A DNA stretch of 64,000 bases from Anaerobaca lacustris (GTDB lineage Bacteria > Planctomycetota > Phycisphaerae > Sedimentisphaerales > Anaerobacaceae), in contig NZ_JASCXX010000001.1 of NCBI RefSeq assembly GCF_030012215.1, forward strand, positions 248,001 through 312,000, written 5' to 3'. Positions 1 through 8,099 of this stretch are shown here, piece after piece. Both the position numbers and the translations under genes were made by a program. Every line of letters begins with the position of its first letter. The first letter of the stretch is position 1. The notes beneath the pieces are model-generated. The model ran no database searches. It was not told the DNA's origin and worked only from the letters and a program-made list of their open reading frames with translations.

Positions 1-1
1 G

Positions 2-1393
2 GCTGCTGCTTCAGCGTTCGCTTCCGGCGGTTGTCGGACCGGTGGGTCGAAGCGGCTGGCCGGACCGAATCAGCCGAACATCGTCTTCATCATGGCCGAC
101 GATCTCGGTTATGGCGACCTGGGCTGTTACGGCCAGCAGGTGATCCAGACCCCGAACATCGACCGGATGGCGGCCGAGGGCATGCTCTTCACCGATGCCT
201 ATGCCGGCAGCACCGTCTGCGCGCCGTCGCGCTGCTCGTTGATGACGGGCCTGCACACCGGACACGCCTACGTCCGCGGCAACAAAGAGGCCAAGCCGAT
301 GGGACAATTGCCTTTGCCCGAAGGCACGGTGACGATTCCAAAGCTTCTCCAGGCTCGCGGCTATCGGACGGGGCTGATCGGCAAGTGGGGCCTGGGCGGA
401 CCGGGCAGCAGCGGAGCGCCCAACAATCAGGGCTTCGATTACTTCTTCGGATACCTCTGCCAGAGGCACGCGCACAACTACTATCCGGAGTTCCTTTTCC
501 GCAACGACCAGCGTGTGCCGCTGCCCAACAAGGTTGCGGGCGACCGCGCCGACGGCGCCGGCGTGGCGACGGAGAAAGTCGTGTATTCGCACAACCTGAT
601 TGCGGACGAGGCGCTGCAATTCATCGAAGAAAACCGCCAGGTGCCTTTCTTCCTGTATCTGGCGTTGACCATTCCGCACGCCAACAATGAGGCGGGCCGA
701 GCGGGGATGGAGATTCCCTCGTACGGGCCGTACGCCGACGAGGATTGGCCCGAGCCGCAGAAGGGCCACGCCGCGATGATTACGCGGATGGACGGCGACG
801 TGGGCCGCCTGCTCGATAAGCTCAAGAACCTTGGCATCGATCAGGACACGCTCGTACTGTTCACCAGCGACAACGGTCCGCACGCCGAGGGGGGCGCCGA
901 TCCGGCGTTCTTCTACAGCAGCGGCCCGCTGCGCGGCATCAAACGCGATCTCTACGAGGGTGGGATTCGCGTGCCGTTGATTGCCCGTTGGCCGGGGAAG
1001 ATCGCCGCCGGCTCGGGCACGGACCACGTCTGCGCGTTTTGGGATTTCCTGCCGACCTTCTGCGACGTGGCCGGGGCGGTCCCGCCGGACGATACCGACG
1101 GGTTTTCCATCCTGCCCACGCTGCGAGACAAGCCCGAATACCAGAGAAGGCACGGATATCTCTATTGGGAATTCCACGAGCAAGGCAAGAAGCAGGCGGT
1201 CCGCATGGGCCGCTGGAAAGGCGTGCGTCTGAACGTGGCCAAGGACCCGAACGGGCCGATCGAGCTGTATGACCTGCAAACGGACCTGGGCGAAACGGCG
1301 AACCTCGTCGACGAATACCCTGAGATCGTCACGCAGATTGCCGCTCTGATGGAAGCTGCGCACAGGCCATCGGAGAACTGGCCGTTTCCCTGA
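2..1393 (+). CDS. Type I sulfatase, 5' end cut off by the window
   Basis: The reading frame enters from the left edge, so only the last 463 residues are visible. They show the alkaline-phosphatase-like sulfatase fold: an Asp-Asp metal site in MADDLGYGD, the formylglycine motif C-A-P-S-R (Cys codon at 218-220), a following T-G-L-H-T-G-H stretch and the metal-binding SDNGPH motif. Such enzymes cleave sulfate esters, usually on polysaccharides here, after a maturase converts the Cys to formylglycine; no maturase is in the window. The first visible residues are rich in Ala, Ser and Gly and contain a Gly-Gly-Cys, so export by a Tat or lipoprotein signal is likely but the signal itself is missing. 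The substrate cannot be told from the sequence. Confidence 0.93.
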   Translation, partial: AAASAFASGGCRTGGSKRLAGPNQPNIVFIMADDLGYGDLGCYGQQVIQTPNIDRMAAEGMLFTDAYAGSTVCAPSRCSLMTGLHTGHAYVRGNKEAKPMGQLPLPEGTVTIPKLLQARGYRTGLIGKWGLGGPGSSGAPNNQGFDYFFGYLCQRHAHNYYPEFLFRNDQRVPLPNKVAGDRADGAGVATEKVVYSHNLIADEALQFIEENRQVPFFLYLALTIPHANNEAGRAGMEIPSYGPYADEDWPEPQKGHAAMITRMDGDVGRLLDKLKNLGIDQDTLVLFTSDNGPHAEGGADPAFFYSSGPLRGIKRDLYEGGIRVPLIARWPGKIAAGSGTDHVCAFWDFLPTFCDVAGAVPPDDTDGFSILPTLRDKPEYQRRHGYLYWEFHEQGKKQAVRMGRWKGVRLNVAKDPNGPIELYDLQTDLGETANLVDEYPEIVTQIAALMEAAHRPSENWPFP

Positions 1394-1428
1394 CAGTCAA
1401 CGCCAGGCGTCGACTCGATGGGGTAGGG

Positions 1429-2426
1429 TCAGTTCCGGCAGGAGAGCTGTCTTTCGGGGGTCCTGGACAGGTCGTTGAGCAGATACTTGCGCACGACCAC
1501 GTCCCAGCTCATGTTGTACGCCAGACGGTAGCCTTCGCTGATCATCGTCGTCAATTCCGCATCATTGGCGGGCAGGCGCTCAAGAATTTCTCTCGCCAGA
1601 CGGGCGGCCTCACCGGCTTCGATTTGATCGCGCACATGCCGGTCGATGCCCAGAAGATCTTCGATGTCCCTGTACGAACGGTCCCCCAGATCGGTGTAGT
1701 CCGCCAGCAGGATGTTCCCGACCGGCTTTCCGCCCGTCACGTCGCGAACGAAGCCGGCGCACCCGCAGACGCCGGTGAACACGCAGAGGCTCCCGTACGT
1801 GAGCGGTTCGAGCTGGGCGATGCCGAACGGCTCGTAAATGCTCTGGCCGAATTCGACGTCGCTGCCCTTTCGGATATCGACGAACTCCACGTCGAGCGGG
1901 ACCTTGCTGCCGCAGCAACTGCGATCGAACCCGAATTGATTGATGAAGACGGCCTTGATGTTTCGACTGCGGGCGTTGAACTGTTGGATAGCCGTGTGGA
2001 AGTCGGCCTCCCCGCCCGAAAGATCCGGCCAGCCTTCGCGGTGGGCGACGGGCCAGCCGTACGTCGATTCCATGCGATGGACGTCGCAACTGCGCCGCCG
2101 TGAAACCTCCGTGCTCAGCAGCAGGAAGACCGCCGTTTGTCCCTGTTGCCGCAACGCCTCATCCATCTCGTAGAGAACGCGTAAGTCGCGCCAAAGTCCT
2201 TTGCTGCGGACCAGGCGCGTCACGTGGGTGAACACGTAATCCGGCCGATACCCCAGAAGGTCCTCACTGTAACGCTGAAGCTTGTCCTTGGAGGCGAGCT
2301 TGTCCGAGGCGCCGATCTGATGTGCGGGGATGGGCATGTGAAGAAGCCCTGCAATACGGCGCCGATGCCTCCGACTTTTGCGGCGGCTTCGTGGGTAACG
2401 TGCACCGCGATGCTTTCCCCGGCCAT
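1429..2426 (-). pseudogene. Glycogen-synthase-like glycosyltransferase, internally deleted and frameshifted
   Basis: The gene begins well, with a GGGGAG ribosome site 8 bases before ATG at 2426 and an N-terminus reading AVHVTHEAAAKVGGIGAVL, typical of the start of GT5-type glycogen synthases. After about 26 residues, near base 2345, the homology stops in that frame. It resumes in another frame at the start of the C-terminal domain (from PIPAHQIG, base 2337, to the stop at 1429). The C-terminal part keeps the donor-site motif EPFGIAQLE. The roughly 250-residue N-terminal Rossmann domain expected in a GT-B enzyme is absent. The product would lack the acceptor domain, so this is a decayed gene or an assembly gap closed wrongly. 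The remaining open frame (1429-2451) could still be called as a 340-residue CDS. Confidence 0.72.
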
Positions 2427-2620
2427 GTGAGGTCTCCCCAAGCGTTGGCATACGTCAGAACAAGTGCGCGAATCCACACCTAAAATGTACGCCATGACCC
2501 GCGCGGTGCCAAACGCGACCGCCAAGCGGAAGGCAGCGGCCGGGACGGTCCGAGAAGAGGGGGCACGTCACACGCCTGCACGAGAGTCTCTCGGACAGTC
2601 GCGATGCCTGTAGAGGGGGC

Positions 2621-3121
2621 CTAAGCGAGGCGCGTTCGAAGGTTGCGGATGAGTCCGGAAAGCACCTGGGGCGGGACGTCTGCGAGTTCCGCATCGGCGG
2701 GATCGCCCGTGGCCATTTGACCGAGGATCTCTCTGGCCTTGCGACGATCTGAGGCGATGGTCTCAGCGGTTCGCTGGGCCGCGTCGAGATCGCCGTCCGC
2801 CATTTGACGCAGGTAGCTGATGATGGCCTCAGTCATCCTCTCGTCGCTGACCTGCTGAGTCGAGGAAGAGAGTTGGTCGGCTTCAGGGATGTCCTTCTCC
2901 TGGAGAATGCTCTGTGTCAACTGGAACGTTTCGGCCAGGAGCCGCTTCTGACGCTCCTCTTCGGTCTCATCGATTGGGGCCAGCTTCAGCTCTTCCTCGG
3001 TCTCCATCTGGGGGACATAGACCCTGTTGTGGCACGCCGGACACTTGCCCCATTTGCCGCCGGTGCTGTCCGGGGCATCGATCTTCTTTCCGCAGTGCTC
3101 GCAATGAAACTTGATCGACAT
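2621..3121 (-). CDS. Small zinc-ribbon protein of unknown function
   Basis: This 166-residue protein opens with a zinc ribbon: two C-x2-C knuckles in FHCEHCGKKI and GKCPACHNRV. The rest is acidic and probably helical, with no recognisable domain. The ATG at 3121 has GAGG seven bases upstream and is preferred to the in-frame TTG six bases earlier. It starts 22 bases after the queF stop codon on the same strand, so it is probably co-transcribed with queF, but nothing in the sequence ties it to queuosine synthesis. Short ribbons of this kind followed by a low-complexity tail are common in planctomycete genomes. Function unknown. Confidence 0.8.
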   Translation of the reverse strand: MSIKFHCEHCGKKIDAPDSTGGKWGKCPACHNRVYVPQMETEEELKLAPIDETEEERQKRLLAETFQLTQSILQEKDIPEADQLSSSTQQVSDERMTEAIISYLRQMADGDLDAAQRTAETIASDRRKAREILGQMATGDPADAELADVPPQVLSGLIRNLRTRLA

Positions 3122-3143
3122 TTTCAAACCTCACGTCAAGCGA

Positions 3144-3497
3144 TTAGCTCTGCGCATTGTACTCGGCGACCACGTCGGTCGTGATGCCGCCGCGGGGCGT
3201 GAAACGGGCCGTCACCTTCATCCACCTCGGTTTGCACGCGCCGCTCAGATCATCCAGAACGTCGTTTGTCAATGCTTCATAGAAGATGCCTTTGTTCCGG
3301 TAGCCCTGCAAGTAGAATTTGAGGCTCTTCAATTCGATACAGTGCCTGTCGGGGCAGTATTCGATGAGGATTTCGCCGAAGTCCGGCTGGCCCGTCTTCG
3401 GGCAAACGCTGGTGAATTCCGGGCAGCGGATGGCGATCCGGTAGTTGCGTTCGGGACGCGGGTTGTTGAACAGCTCGATTGTATCGGATTCGCTCAT
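3144..3497 (-). CDS. queF: NADPH-dependent 7-cyano-7-deazaguanine reductase (preQ0 reductase)
   Basis: QueF reduces the nitrile of preQ0 to the aminomethyl group of preQ1 in queuosine synthesis. The 117-residue protein is the short, single-domain form. It shows the catalytic Cys in [13 protein letters not shown], the nearby general-acid Asp in the same motif, and the substrate- and NADPH-binding region [16 protein letters not shown] followed by FYEALTNDV. An AGGGA ribosome site lies eight bases before the ATG at 3497; the longer open frame upstream has no homology. It is divergent from queC-queE, and its own sigma-70 type promoter sits just upstream, giving a leader of about 24 bases. Confidence 0.96.
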   Translation of the reverse strand: MSESDTIELFNNPRPERNYRIAIRCPEFTSVCPKTGQPDFGEILIEYCPDRHCIELKSLKFYLQGYRNKGIFYEALTNDVLDDLSGACKPRWMKVTARFTPRGGITTDVVAEYNAQS

Positions 3498-3527
3498 AAT
3501 CTGATCCCTGCCACGTACTTCACTGTG

Positions 3528-3556
3528 AGTATAGCGTTCGGGTGCGGTCGTGACAA
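3528..3556 (-). promoter_or_regulatory. Predicted sigma-70 promoter of queF
   Basis: Read on the minus strand this is TTGTCA, a 17-base spacer, then TATACT. It lies about 31 bases upstream of the queF start codon. No preQ1 riboswitch fits in the short leader. Confidence 0.7.
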
Positions 3557-3612
3557 GCAAGAATCGAGCCGCAGGATAGAAAACGGACGCTCGCCCGCGT
3601 CGACTGCCGCTT

Positions 3613-3641
3613 TTGACACAGCCGACCGGGTGCGATACCAT
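3613..3641 (+). promoter_or_regulatory. Predicted sigma-70 promoter of queC-queE
   Basis: The plus strand reads TTGACA, a 17-base spacer and TACCAT. Transcription would start near 3648 and leave a leader of about 86 bases before queC. It is back to back with the queF promoter, 57 bases apart. Confidence 0.65.
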
Positions 3642-3733
3642 GATGGTCCGACCGGCAGATCAGGACGCTGCCCGATTCCCCGACGACGGGGCGGCCGCTT
3701 TCCGTCCTGGTGGCGTGGTCCGGAGGGCTGTGT

Positions 3734-4438
3734 GTGCCGCAGAAGAAGGCTGTCGTATTGGCCAGCGGGGGATTGGATTCGACGACCACGCTGGCGATCG
3801 CCCGCAGTGAGGGATATGCCTGTTATGCTCTGACGTTCCTGTACGGGCAGCGTCACCGGCGAGAGACGGAGGCGGCCGAGAAGGTCTGCGCCTCGCTGGG
3901 GGTCGTCGAGCAGCGCGTGGTGAAGATCGACCTGGCGGCCTTCGGCGGTTCGGCTCTGACCGACACCCGTATCGAGGTGCCCAAGGACCGCGATCCACGC
4001 AGCGATGGCATGGAGATCCCCGTGACCTACGTGCCGGCGAGAAACACGATCTTTCTCAGTTATGGCCTCGCATGGGCCGAGGTTCTCGGCGCGTTCGACT
4101 TGTTCATCGGGGTTAACTCGACGGACTACAGCGGATATCCTGACTGCCGGGCGGAATTCGTGGCGGCCTACGAAGCGATGGCCAATCTCGCGACGGCCGC
4201 CGCTGTCGAGGGCAGGGGGCGATACCGGATTCACACGCCGATCATCACGATGACCAAGGCCGAGATCATCCGGACGGGCACGCGGCTGGGCGTCGATTAT
4301 GCGTTGACCCACAGTTGCTACGATCCGGACGCCGAGGGGCGGAGCTGTGGGCGGTGCGACTCGTGCCGATTGCGGCTCAAAGGCTTTGCGGAGGCGGGGT
4401 TGACCGATCCGGTTGTCTACGTTTCGCCCGGTCGATAG
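3734..4438 (+). CDS. queC: 7-cyano-7-deazaguanine synthase
   Basis: QueC uses ATP and ammonia to turn 7-carboxy-7-deazaguanine into preQ0. The N-terminus carries the PP-loop ATP pyrophosphatase motif SGGLDSTT, and the C-terminus the zinc site C-Y-D-P-D...SCGRCDSC with four cysteines. The middle motif [17 protein letters not shown] is typical of the family. A GTG at 3734 is taken as start because GGAGG lies seven bases before it and the PP-loop then falls near residue 13; an in-frame GTG at 3710 has no ribosome site. Length (234 residues) is normal. queE follows after 11 bases. Confidence 0.95.
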   Translation: MPQKKAVVLASGGLDSTTTLAIARSEGYACYALTFLYGQRHRRETEAAEKVCASLGVVEQRVVKIDLAAFGGSALTDTRIEVPKDRDPRSDGMEIPVTYVPARNTIFLSYGLAWAEVLGAFDLFIGVNSTDYSGYPDCRAEFVAAYEAMANLATAAAVEGRGRYRIHTPIITMTKAEIIRTGTRLGVDYALTHSCYDPDAEGRSCGRCDSCRLRLKGFAEAGLTDPVVYVSPGR

Positions 4439-4449
4439 CAGGACTTCCC

Positions 4450-5148
4450 ATGCGCGTCATCGAGATATTCCATTCCTTGCAGGGCGAGGGAATCCTCAGC
4501 GGGACGCCGAGCGTGTTCGTTCGGCTGGCGGGCTGTCCTCTGCGGTGTCGATGGTGTGACACGAAATACGCGTGGGATTTCTCGGCCGGCGACGAGTACG
4601 GTGTGGACGATCTGGTGGAGGCGGTCAGCAAGCACCCCTGCGACCACGTCGTGATCACCGGGGGCGAGCCGATGGTCGGGCCCGATCTTGCGGCCAGAGA
4701 GGGCCTGGCGGAGTTGACGAGACGCCTGCGAGCCGGACGGATGCACGTGACGATCGAAACGGCGGGGCGGCTCTTCATTGCCGATCTGGCGTGCGACCTG
4801 ATGAGCATCAGTCCGAAGATGGCCAATTCGGTCCCGTCGGAGCCGGCCCTTGCCGTGGCCCACGAAAGGCAACGAACCGATCCTGGAGCCTTGGCCGGAC
4901 TGATCGAGGGCTATCCCTGTCAGCTCAAGTTCGTGGTCGAGGCGGCAGACGACATCGACGAGATTCACCGCCTTCTGGACCGTCTGCCGCCCGTGCCTTC
5001 CAATCGCGTCCTGCTGATGCCCCAAGCCGGAACTCGGGACGAACTTCTGGCGAGGGCCCCGGCGGTCGCACAGTTGTGCCGGGAGACGGGATACCGCTTT
5101 GGGCACCGCCTGCACGTGCTGCTCTGGAGCGACCGTCGGGGTGTGTAG
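4450..5148 (+). CDS. queE: 7-carboxy-7-deazaguanine synthase, radical SAM enzyme
   Basis: QueE is the radical SAM enzyme that contracts the ring of 6-carboxytetrahydropterin to 7-carboxy-7-deazaguanine, the step before QueC. The iron-sulfur motif is C-x3-C-x2-C in GCPLRCRWCDTKYAWD, preceded by the family signature HSLQGEG and followed by VVITGGEPM. The ATG at 4450 has AGGA seven bases upstream; the longer frame upstream overlaps queC and is not coding. It forms an operon with queC. QueD and GTP cyclohydrolase, which feed the pathway, are not in the window. Confidence 0.95.
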   Translation: MRVIEIFHSLQGEGILSGTPSVFVRLAGCPLRCRWCDTKYAWDFSAGDEYGVDDLVEAVSKHPCDHVVITGGEPMVGPDLAAREGLAELTRRLRAGRMHVTIETAGRLFIADLACDLMSISPKMANSVPSEPALAVAHERQRTDPGALAGLIEGYPCQLKFVVEAADDIDEIHRLLDRLPPVPSNRVLLMPQAGTRDELLARAPAVAQLCRETGYRFGHRLHVLLWSDRRGV

Positions 5149-5201
5149 GGGGGCTGTTGTTGGGACCGCCGCCCATTTTTCGCGTTCCGCCCGAATCCCA
5201 G

Positions 5202-5230
5202 TTGACAATTAATCATCAATCATCGATAAT
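5202..5230 (+). promoter_or_regulatory. Strong sigma-70 promoter of tRNA-Leu
   Basis: TTGACA, a 17-base AT-rich spacer and GATAAT end 12 bases before the first base of the tRNA. The stretch 5201-5240 is an AT-rich island of ATTAAT/ATCAAT repeats in a GC-rich sequence. Confidence 0.8.
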
Positions 5231-5242
5231 TAATAACTTGTC

Positions 5243-5327
5243 GCCCGGGTGGCGGAATTTGGCAGACGCGCTAGCTTGAGGGGCTAGTGAGCTTCGGCTC
5301 GTGCTGGTTCGAATCCAGTCCCGGGCA
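5243..5327 (+). tRNA. tRNA-Leu (anticodon GAG)
   Basis: The acceptor stem GCCCGGG pairs with CCCGGGC at 5320-5326, followed by discriminator A at 5327. The anticodon stem CTAGC/GCTAG encloses the loop TTGAGGG with anticodon GAG at 5278-5280. A long variable arm (TGAGCTTCGGCTCG) marks a class II tRNA, and the T arm reads GGTTCGAATCC. CCA is not encoded. It decodes CUC and CUU leucine codons. Confidence 0.96.
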
Positions 5328-5451
5328 TTCCTTCTTGCGACTTTTCGGCGGGTGTGATGATTCATGCGGGCCGGCAATGGCCCTGACCTTTCTGCCTGTC
5401 CCAGGCCGAGAGGATTGCTGCGGTATTCTGCTGTTGCCTGCCCTGGCAGTC

Positions 5452-6249
5452 CTATTCGACCGCGAATTCCTTCTTGCGGGTGTTCATCTGGGCTTTGAGT
5501 CGTGCCAGGATGGACGAGTGCATCTGCGAAACCCGCGATTCGGACAAATCGAGCGTCGCGCCGATTTCCTTCATCGTCATCTCTTCGTAGTAGTACAGCA
5601 CGATGATGAGTCGCTCGGCCCGCGTCAACCCCTTGGTCAGGAGGTTCTTGAGGTCGCGTTTCTGGGCCTCGATGAGGGGGTCCTCACTGCGATTGTCCTT
5701 GATGACGTCGATCTCATAGACGTCCTTCTCCCCATCCCCGTCGCCGCACTTGGTGCTCAGGGAGACGAGACTGGTGGCGTTGGCATCGCGCTGAAGACGG
5801 ATGAACTCGTCCATGTCCAGGTTCAGTTCCTCGGCCAGTTCGTGTTCGTCCGGCTTTCGGCCCAGGTGCATTTCCAGCGCGTGAGTCGCTTTGGCCAACT
5901 GATGGGCCCGGGCACGCACGAGGCGAGGAACCCAGTCCATGCTCCGCAATTCGTCGAGGATCGATCCCTTGACCCGTGGTGCGCAGTACGTCTCGAATTT
6001 CACCCCGCGGGAAGGATCGTAGGCATCGATGGCGTCCATCAGGCCGAATGTGCCGGCGCTGATCAGATCGTCCAGTTCGACCTTATCGGGAAGTTTGCTG
6101 TGAAGTCGTTCGGCGGCGTGCCTGACGAGGTCTCGGTAATGCTCCATGAGCAGGTTGCGATAGCAGTCATGGTGGCTTTCGTGAAACCGCTCCCATACCT
6201 CGTCGATTGTGAGCTTCTTATCGGTCTTCGCCGCTGTGTTCGTCTTCAC
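5452..6249 (-). CDS. fliA: RNA polymerase sigma factor FliA (sigma-28 family)
   Basis: FliA directs RNA polymerase to motility and late flagellar promoters. The 265-residue protein has sigma region 2 at about residues 35-105 (DDLISAGTFGLMDAIDAYDP, then FETYCAPRVKGSILDELR, the FliA/WhiG signature). Region 3 follows, and region 4 at about 208-257 has the helix-turn-helix MKEIGATLDLSESRVSQ. It lies downstream of flhG on the same strand, separated by 126 bases that hold a consensus sigma-28 promoter, which implies positive autoregulation. No anti-sigma factor FlgM is visible nearby. In this phylum such a factor may also serve non-flagellar genes. Confidence 0.93.
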   Translation of the reverse strand: MKTNTAAKTDKKLTIDEVWERFHESHHDCYRNLLMEHYRDLVRHAAERLHSKLPDKVELDDLISAGTFGLMDAIDAYDPSRGVKFETYCAPRVKGSILDELRSMDWVPRLVRARAHQLAKATHALEMHLGRKPDEHELAEELNLDMDEFIRLQRDANATSLVSLSTKCGDGDGEKDVYEIDVIKDNRSEDPLIEAQKRDLKNLLTKGLTRAERLIIVLYYYEEMTMKEIGATLDLSESRVSQMHSSILARLKAQMNTRKKEFAVE

Positions 6250-6351
6250 GAGTCGTCTCCGTTACGTGCTGCAGCCCCAATCCATTCTTGCGAAACCGGT
6301 CGTTGCCCGTTCCTGATCCTGCTTCGGGCAGAGCGCTGCCCACACAGACCA

Positions 6352-6378
6352 TTATCGGCCTCGTAGGCCAAGACTTTA
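6352..6378 (-). promoter_or_regulatory. Consensus sigma-28 (FliA) promoter in front of fliA
   Basis: Read on the minus strand the sequence is TAAAGTCT, eleven bases, GCCGATAA. That is one mismatch from the classical flagellar consensus TAAAGTTT-N11-GCCGATAA. It overlaps the flhG stop codon and lies about 100 bases before the fliA start. Confidence 0.85.
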
Positions 6379-7221
6379 GGTCAGCCACCGAAACACTCTC
6401 CGGAAAAAACTTCCCCCGGCGCCGTTGCTGCAATCGATTCCTCCCAGGCGAGTGGCCATCGCACTGAAGGATGAGGCGATCTGGCTCTTGGGATAAGCCA
6501 ACACGACGGGCTGGCGCGAGCGCACGGCCGCACAGAGGCGTTCGTCCTTGAGCAGAACCCCGGCGTAATAGAGATTGGCCTGGAGAAACCTGGCCGCGAC
6601 ATCAGCGAGACGCTGGTAGGTCCTTTTTCCCTCGGCGAGACTGTGCGCCATATTGACAACGACGCTTATCGGGCCTTCGTATCGTTTTCGGACCAACACC
6701 TTGATCATGCCGTAGGCGTCCGTCATGGCGGTGGCCTCCGGCGTTGTGACCACGAGCACGTGGTCGGCCGCCAGGCAGAAACTGACGACCGAGTTCGAGA
6801 TCCCCGCCGCCGTGTCGACCACGATGGTGTCGCTGCCGTATTGCAGCCTGGAAAGGTGTTCGATCAGCCGGTGCTGCTCCGTTTCGCTGATGTCGGCCAG
6901 TTGGTCCAGGCCGGAGGCCCCGCAGATGACGCGAAGGCCCTGCGGTCCAGGCAAAATGATCTGGTCGATCCGCTTGGAGCCGTTGATCACGTGAGAGATG
7001 TTGTATTTGCTGCGAACGTTCAGCAGCAGGTCGAGGTTGCCCAGCGAGATATCGGCATCGAGCAGAAGGACGCGTTTCTCTGATGCCGCCATGCACAAGG
7101 CCAGATTCGTCGCGATGTTCGTCTTGCCGACCCCGCCCTTGCCGCTGGTGACGGCCAGAACGCGTGCCGACGGCCGGCTGCTGCCGGAGGCCTGTTGTAG
7201 ATTGACTGCGTGGTTCGCCAT
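6376..7221 (-). CDS. flhG: MinD/ParA-type ATPase FlhG
   Basis: FlhG is a MinD-like P-loop ATPase that, with FlhF and the flagellar sigma factor, sets flagellar number and placement. The 281-residue protein has the deviant Walker A motif SGKGGVGKTN near residue 26, a switch motif LLLDADISLGNLDLLL, and the FlhG/YlxH-like stretch VVDTAAGISNSVVSFCLAADHVL. The N-terminus MANHAVNLQQAS resembles the short motif that lets FlhG stimulate FlhF. The ATG at 7221 is used; a TTG at 7248 overlapping the stop of the upstream gene is possible. It sits between the FlgB-like gene and fliA in one transcription direction. FlhF is not in the window. Confidence 0.88.
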   Translation of the reverse strand: MANHAVNLQQASGSSRPSARVLAVTSGKGGVGKTNIATNLALCMAASEKRVLLLDADISLGNLDLLLNVRSKYNISHVINGSKRIDQIILPGPQGLRVICGASGLDQLADISETEQHRLIEHLSRLQYGSDTIVVDTAAGISNSVVSFCLAADHVLVVTTPEATAMTDAYGMIKVLVRKRYEGPISVVVNMAHSLAEGKRTYQRLADVAARFLQANLYYAGVLLKDERLCAAVRSRQPVVLAYPKSQIASSFSAMATRLGGIDCSNGAGGSFFRRVFRWLT

Positions 7222-7244
7222 GATTGCGGGCAGATGTCTCTGGT

Positions 7245-7736
7245 TCAATCCGTGATACCACCGGGAGTCAATGGGTCTTCGTCCGGTCTGTTATGCGTGG
7301 CGATCTCTGCGCCGGGCCACTGGGCCACGCCCAGGGGGGCGCCGCATTTCAGCGCCAGCAACTCCTTGGCGATCTTGCGGTTCAGTGAGTTCTCGAGGAG
7401 CTTGCTGACCTGCAACTGGATGTACTCATCGCAGTTGCGTTCGAGCAGGGCGCGGGCGTCCGGGTCTGGCTGCGGACGGATTTCCATGCTGCTGTTGGGG
7501 CCGAACCGGATATTGGCCGTATCGCAGAACAACAGACGCCGGTTGCGCAGGTGCTCGGCAATGGCGCCGTTGAGCACGCCGACGAACTCCAGCATGGGCA
7601 TATCCTGCGGCACGAAGCCGGGCGTGCGCGTGTTGTGCATATTGCGGTACAGCACGTCGCGCCGCAGTTCCGTGAAACGGATGATCCTCACCAGCAACTC
7701 GGTCAGATTGTCGGGGATAGAAGACAGCAGGTCCAT
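7245..7736 (-). CDS. FlgB-like flagellar rod protein
   Basis: The 163-residue protein matches the proximal rod protein FlgB in its two conserved ends. Near the N-terminus is the rod/hook signature in divergent form, VLYRNMHNTRTPGFVPQD, where flagellar axial proteins usually read N-x-A-N-x-x-T-P-G-Y. At the C-terminus an amphipathic helix LQVSKLLENSLNRKIAKELLALK fits the FlgB core helix. GGAG lies five bases before ATG at 7736. flhG follows within 23 bases, which supports a flagellar role. No other rod, ring or hook gene is next to it, so either the rest of the flagellar set is elsewhere or the protein has been reused. Confidence 0.68.
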   Translation of the reverse strand: MDLLSSIPDNLTELLVRIIRFTELRRDVLYRNMHNTRTPGFVPQDMPMLEFVGVLNGAIAEHLRNRRLLFCDTANIRFGPNSSMEIRPQPDPDARALLERNCDEYIQLQVSKLLENSLNRKIAKELLALKCGAPLGVAQWPGAEIATHNRPDEDPLTPGGITD

Positions 7737-8099
7737 GGGCACTCCTTCTGCGGAACGATCTCACGCGGTCCGAATGGCGCGGCGAGACGACGCCTTGCGG
7801 GCGGAACGAGCAGGGTCCGAACGGGGGATGCCGCCGGGCGCAAACGGGAGAATTGTCGCTGAGGTAAATCTCTGTACCGCGACAGCGAGGGTGTTGCACT
7901 GTATCACTCGCACCGAAACCGTACGCATCATCCTTGATCCTTTCGGTTTTCCTTCACTGTCCGCGAAGCGGCGAACCTCCGCGGCGTCGATCGCGTGCTT
8001 CCAACAAGGCGGCAAGAAGCACGCCGTTATGTTGCCTCAGACGATACGAAATCGTCTCCTCCCCTCCGCAGGGTATTCGTGCCGGCCTGTGGGGCGTGC
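7737..8099. other. Non-coding gap between the FlgB-like gene and the MerR gene
   Basis: About 360 bases separate the two minus-strand genes. Nothing here has convincing coding character. A 56-codon minus-strand frame starting near 7928-7931 has an AGGA before it but low-information sequence. No clear promoter for the FlgB-like gene was found. Confidence 0.4.

Noticed and set aside
11-1363. 450-residue minus-strand open frame
   Set aside because: Antisense to the sulfatase gene, which has intact catalytic motifs.
3030-3050. TGGCAC...TTGC resembling a sigma-54 promoter
   Set aside because: The spacing between the two blocks is too long and it lies inside the zinc-ribbon coding sequence.
3498-3527. 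preQ1 riboswitch before queF
   Set aside because: The leader of about 24 bases is too short and lacks the aptamer pattern.
7761-7931. Small minus-strand frame with an AGGA before ATG
   Set aside because: The 56-residue product has no domain, signal or membrane pattern and reads like random GC-rich sequence.
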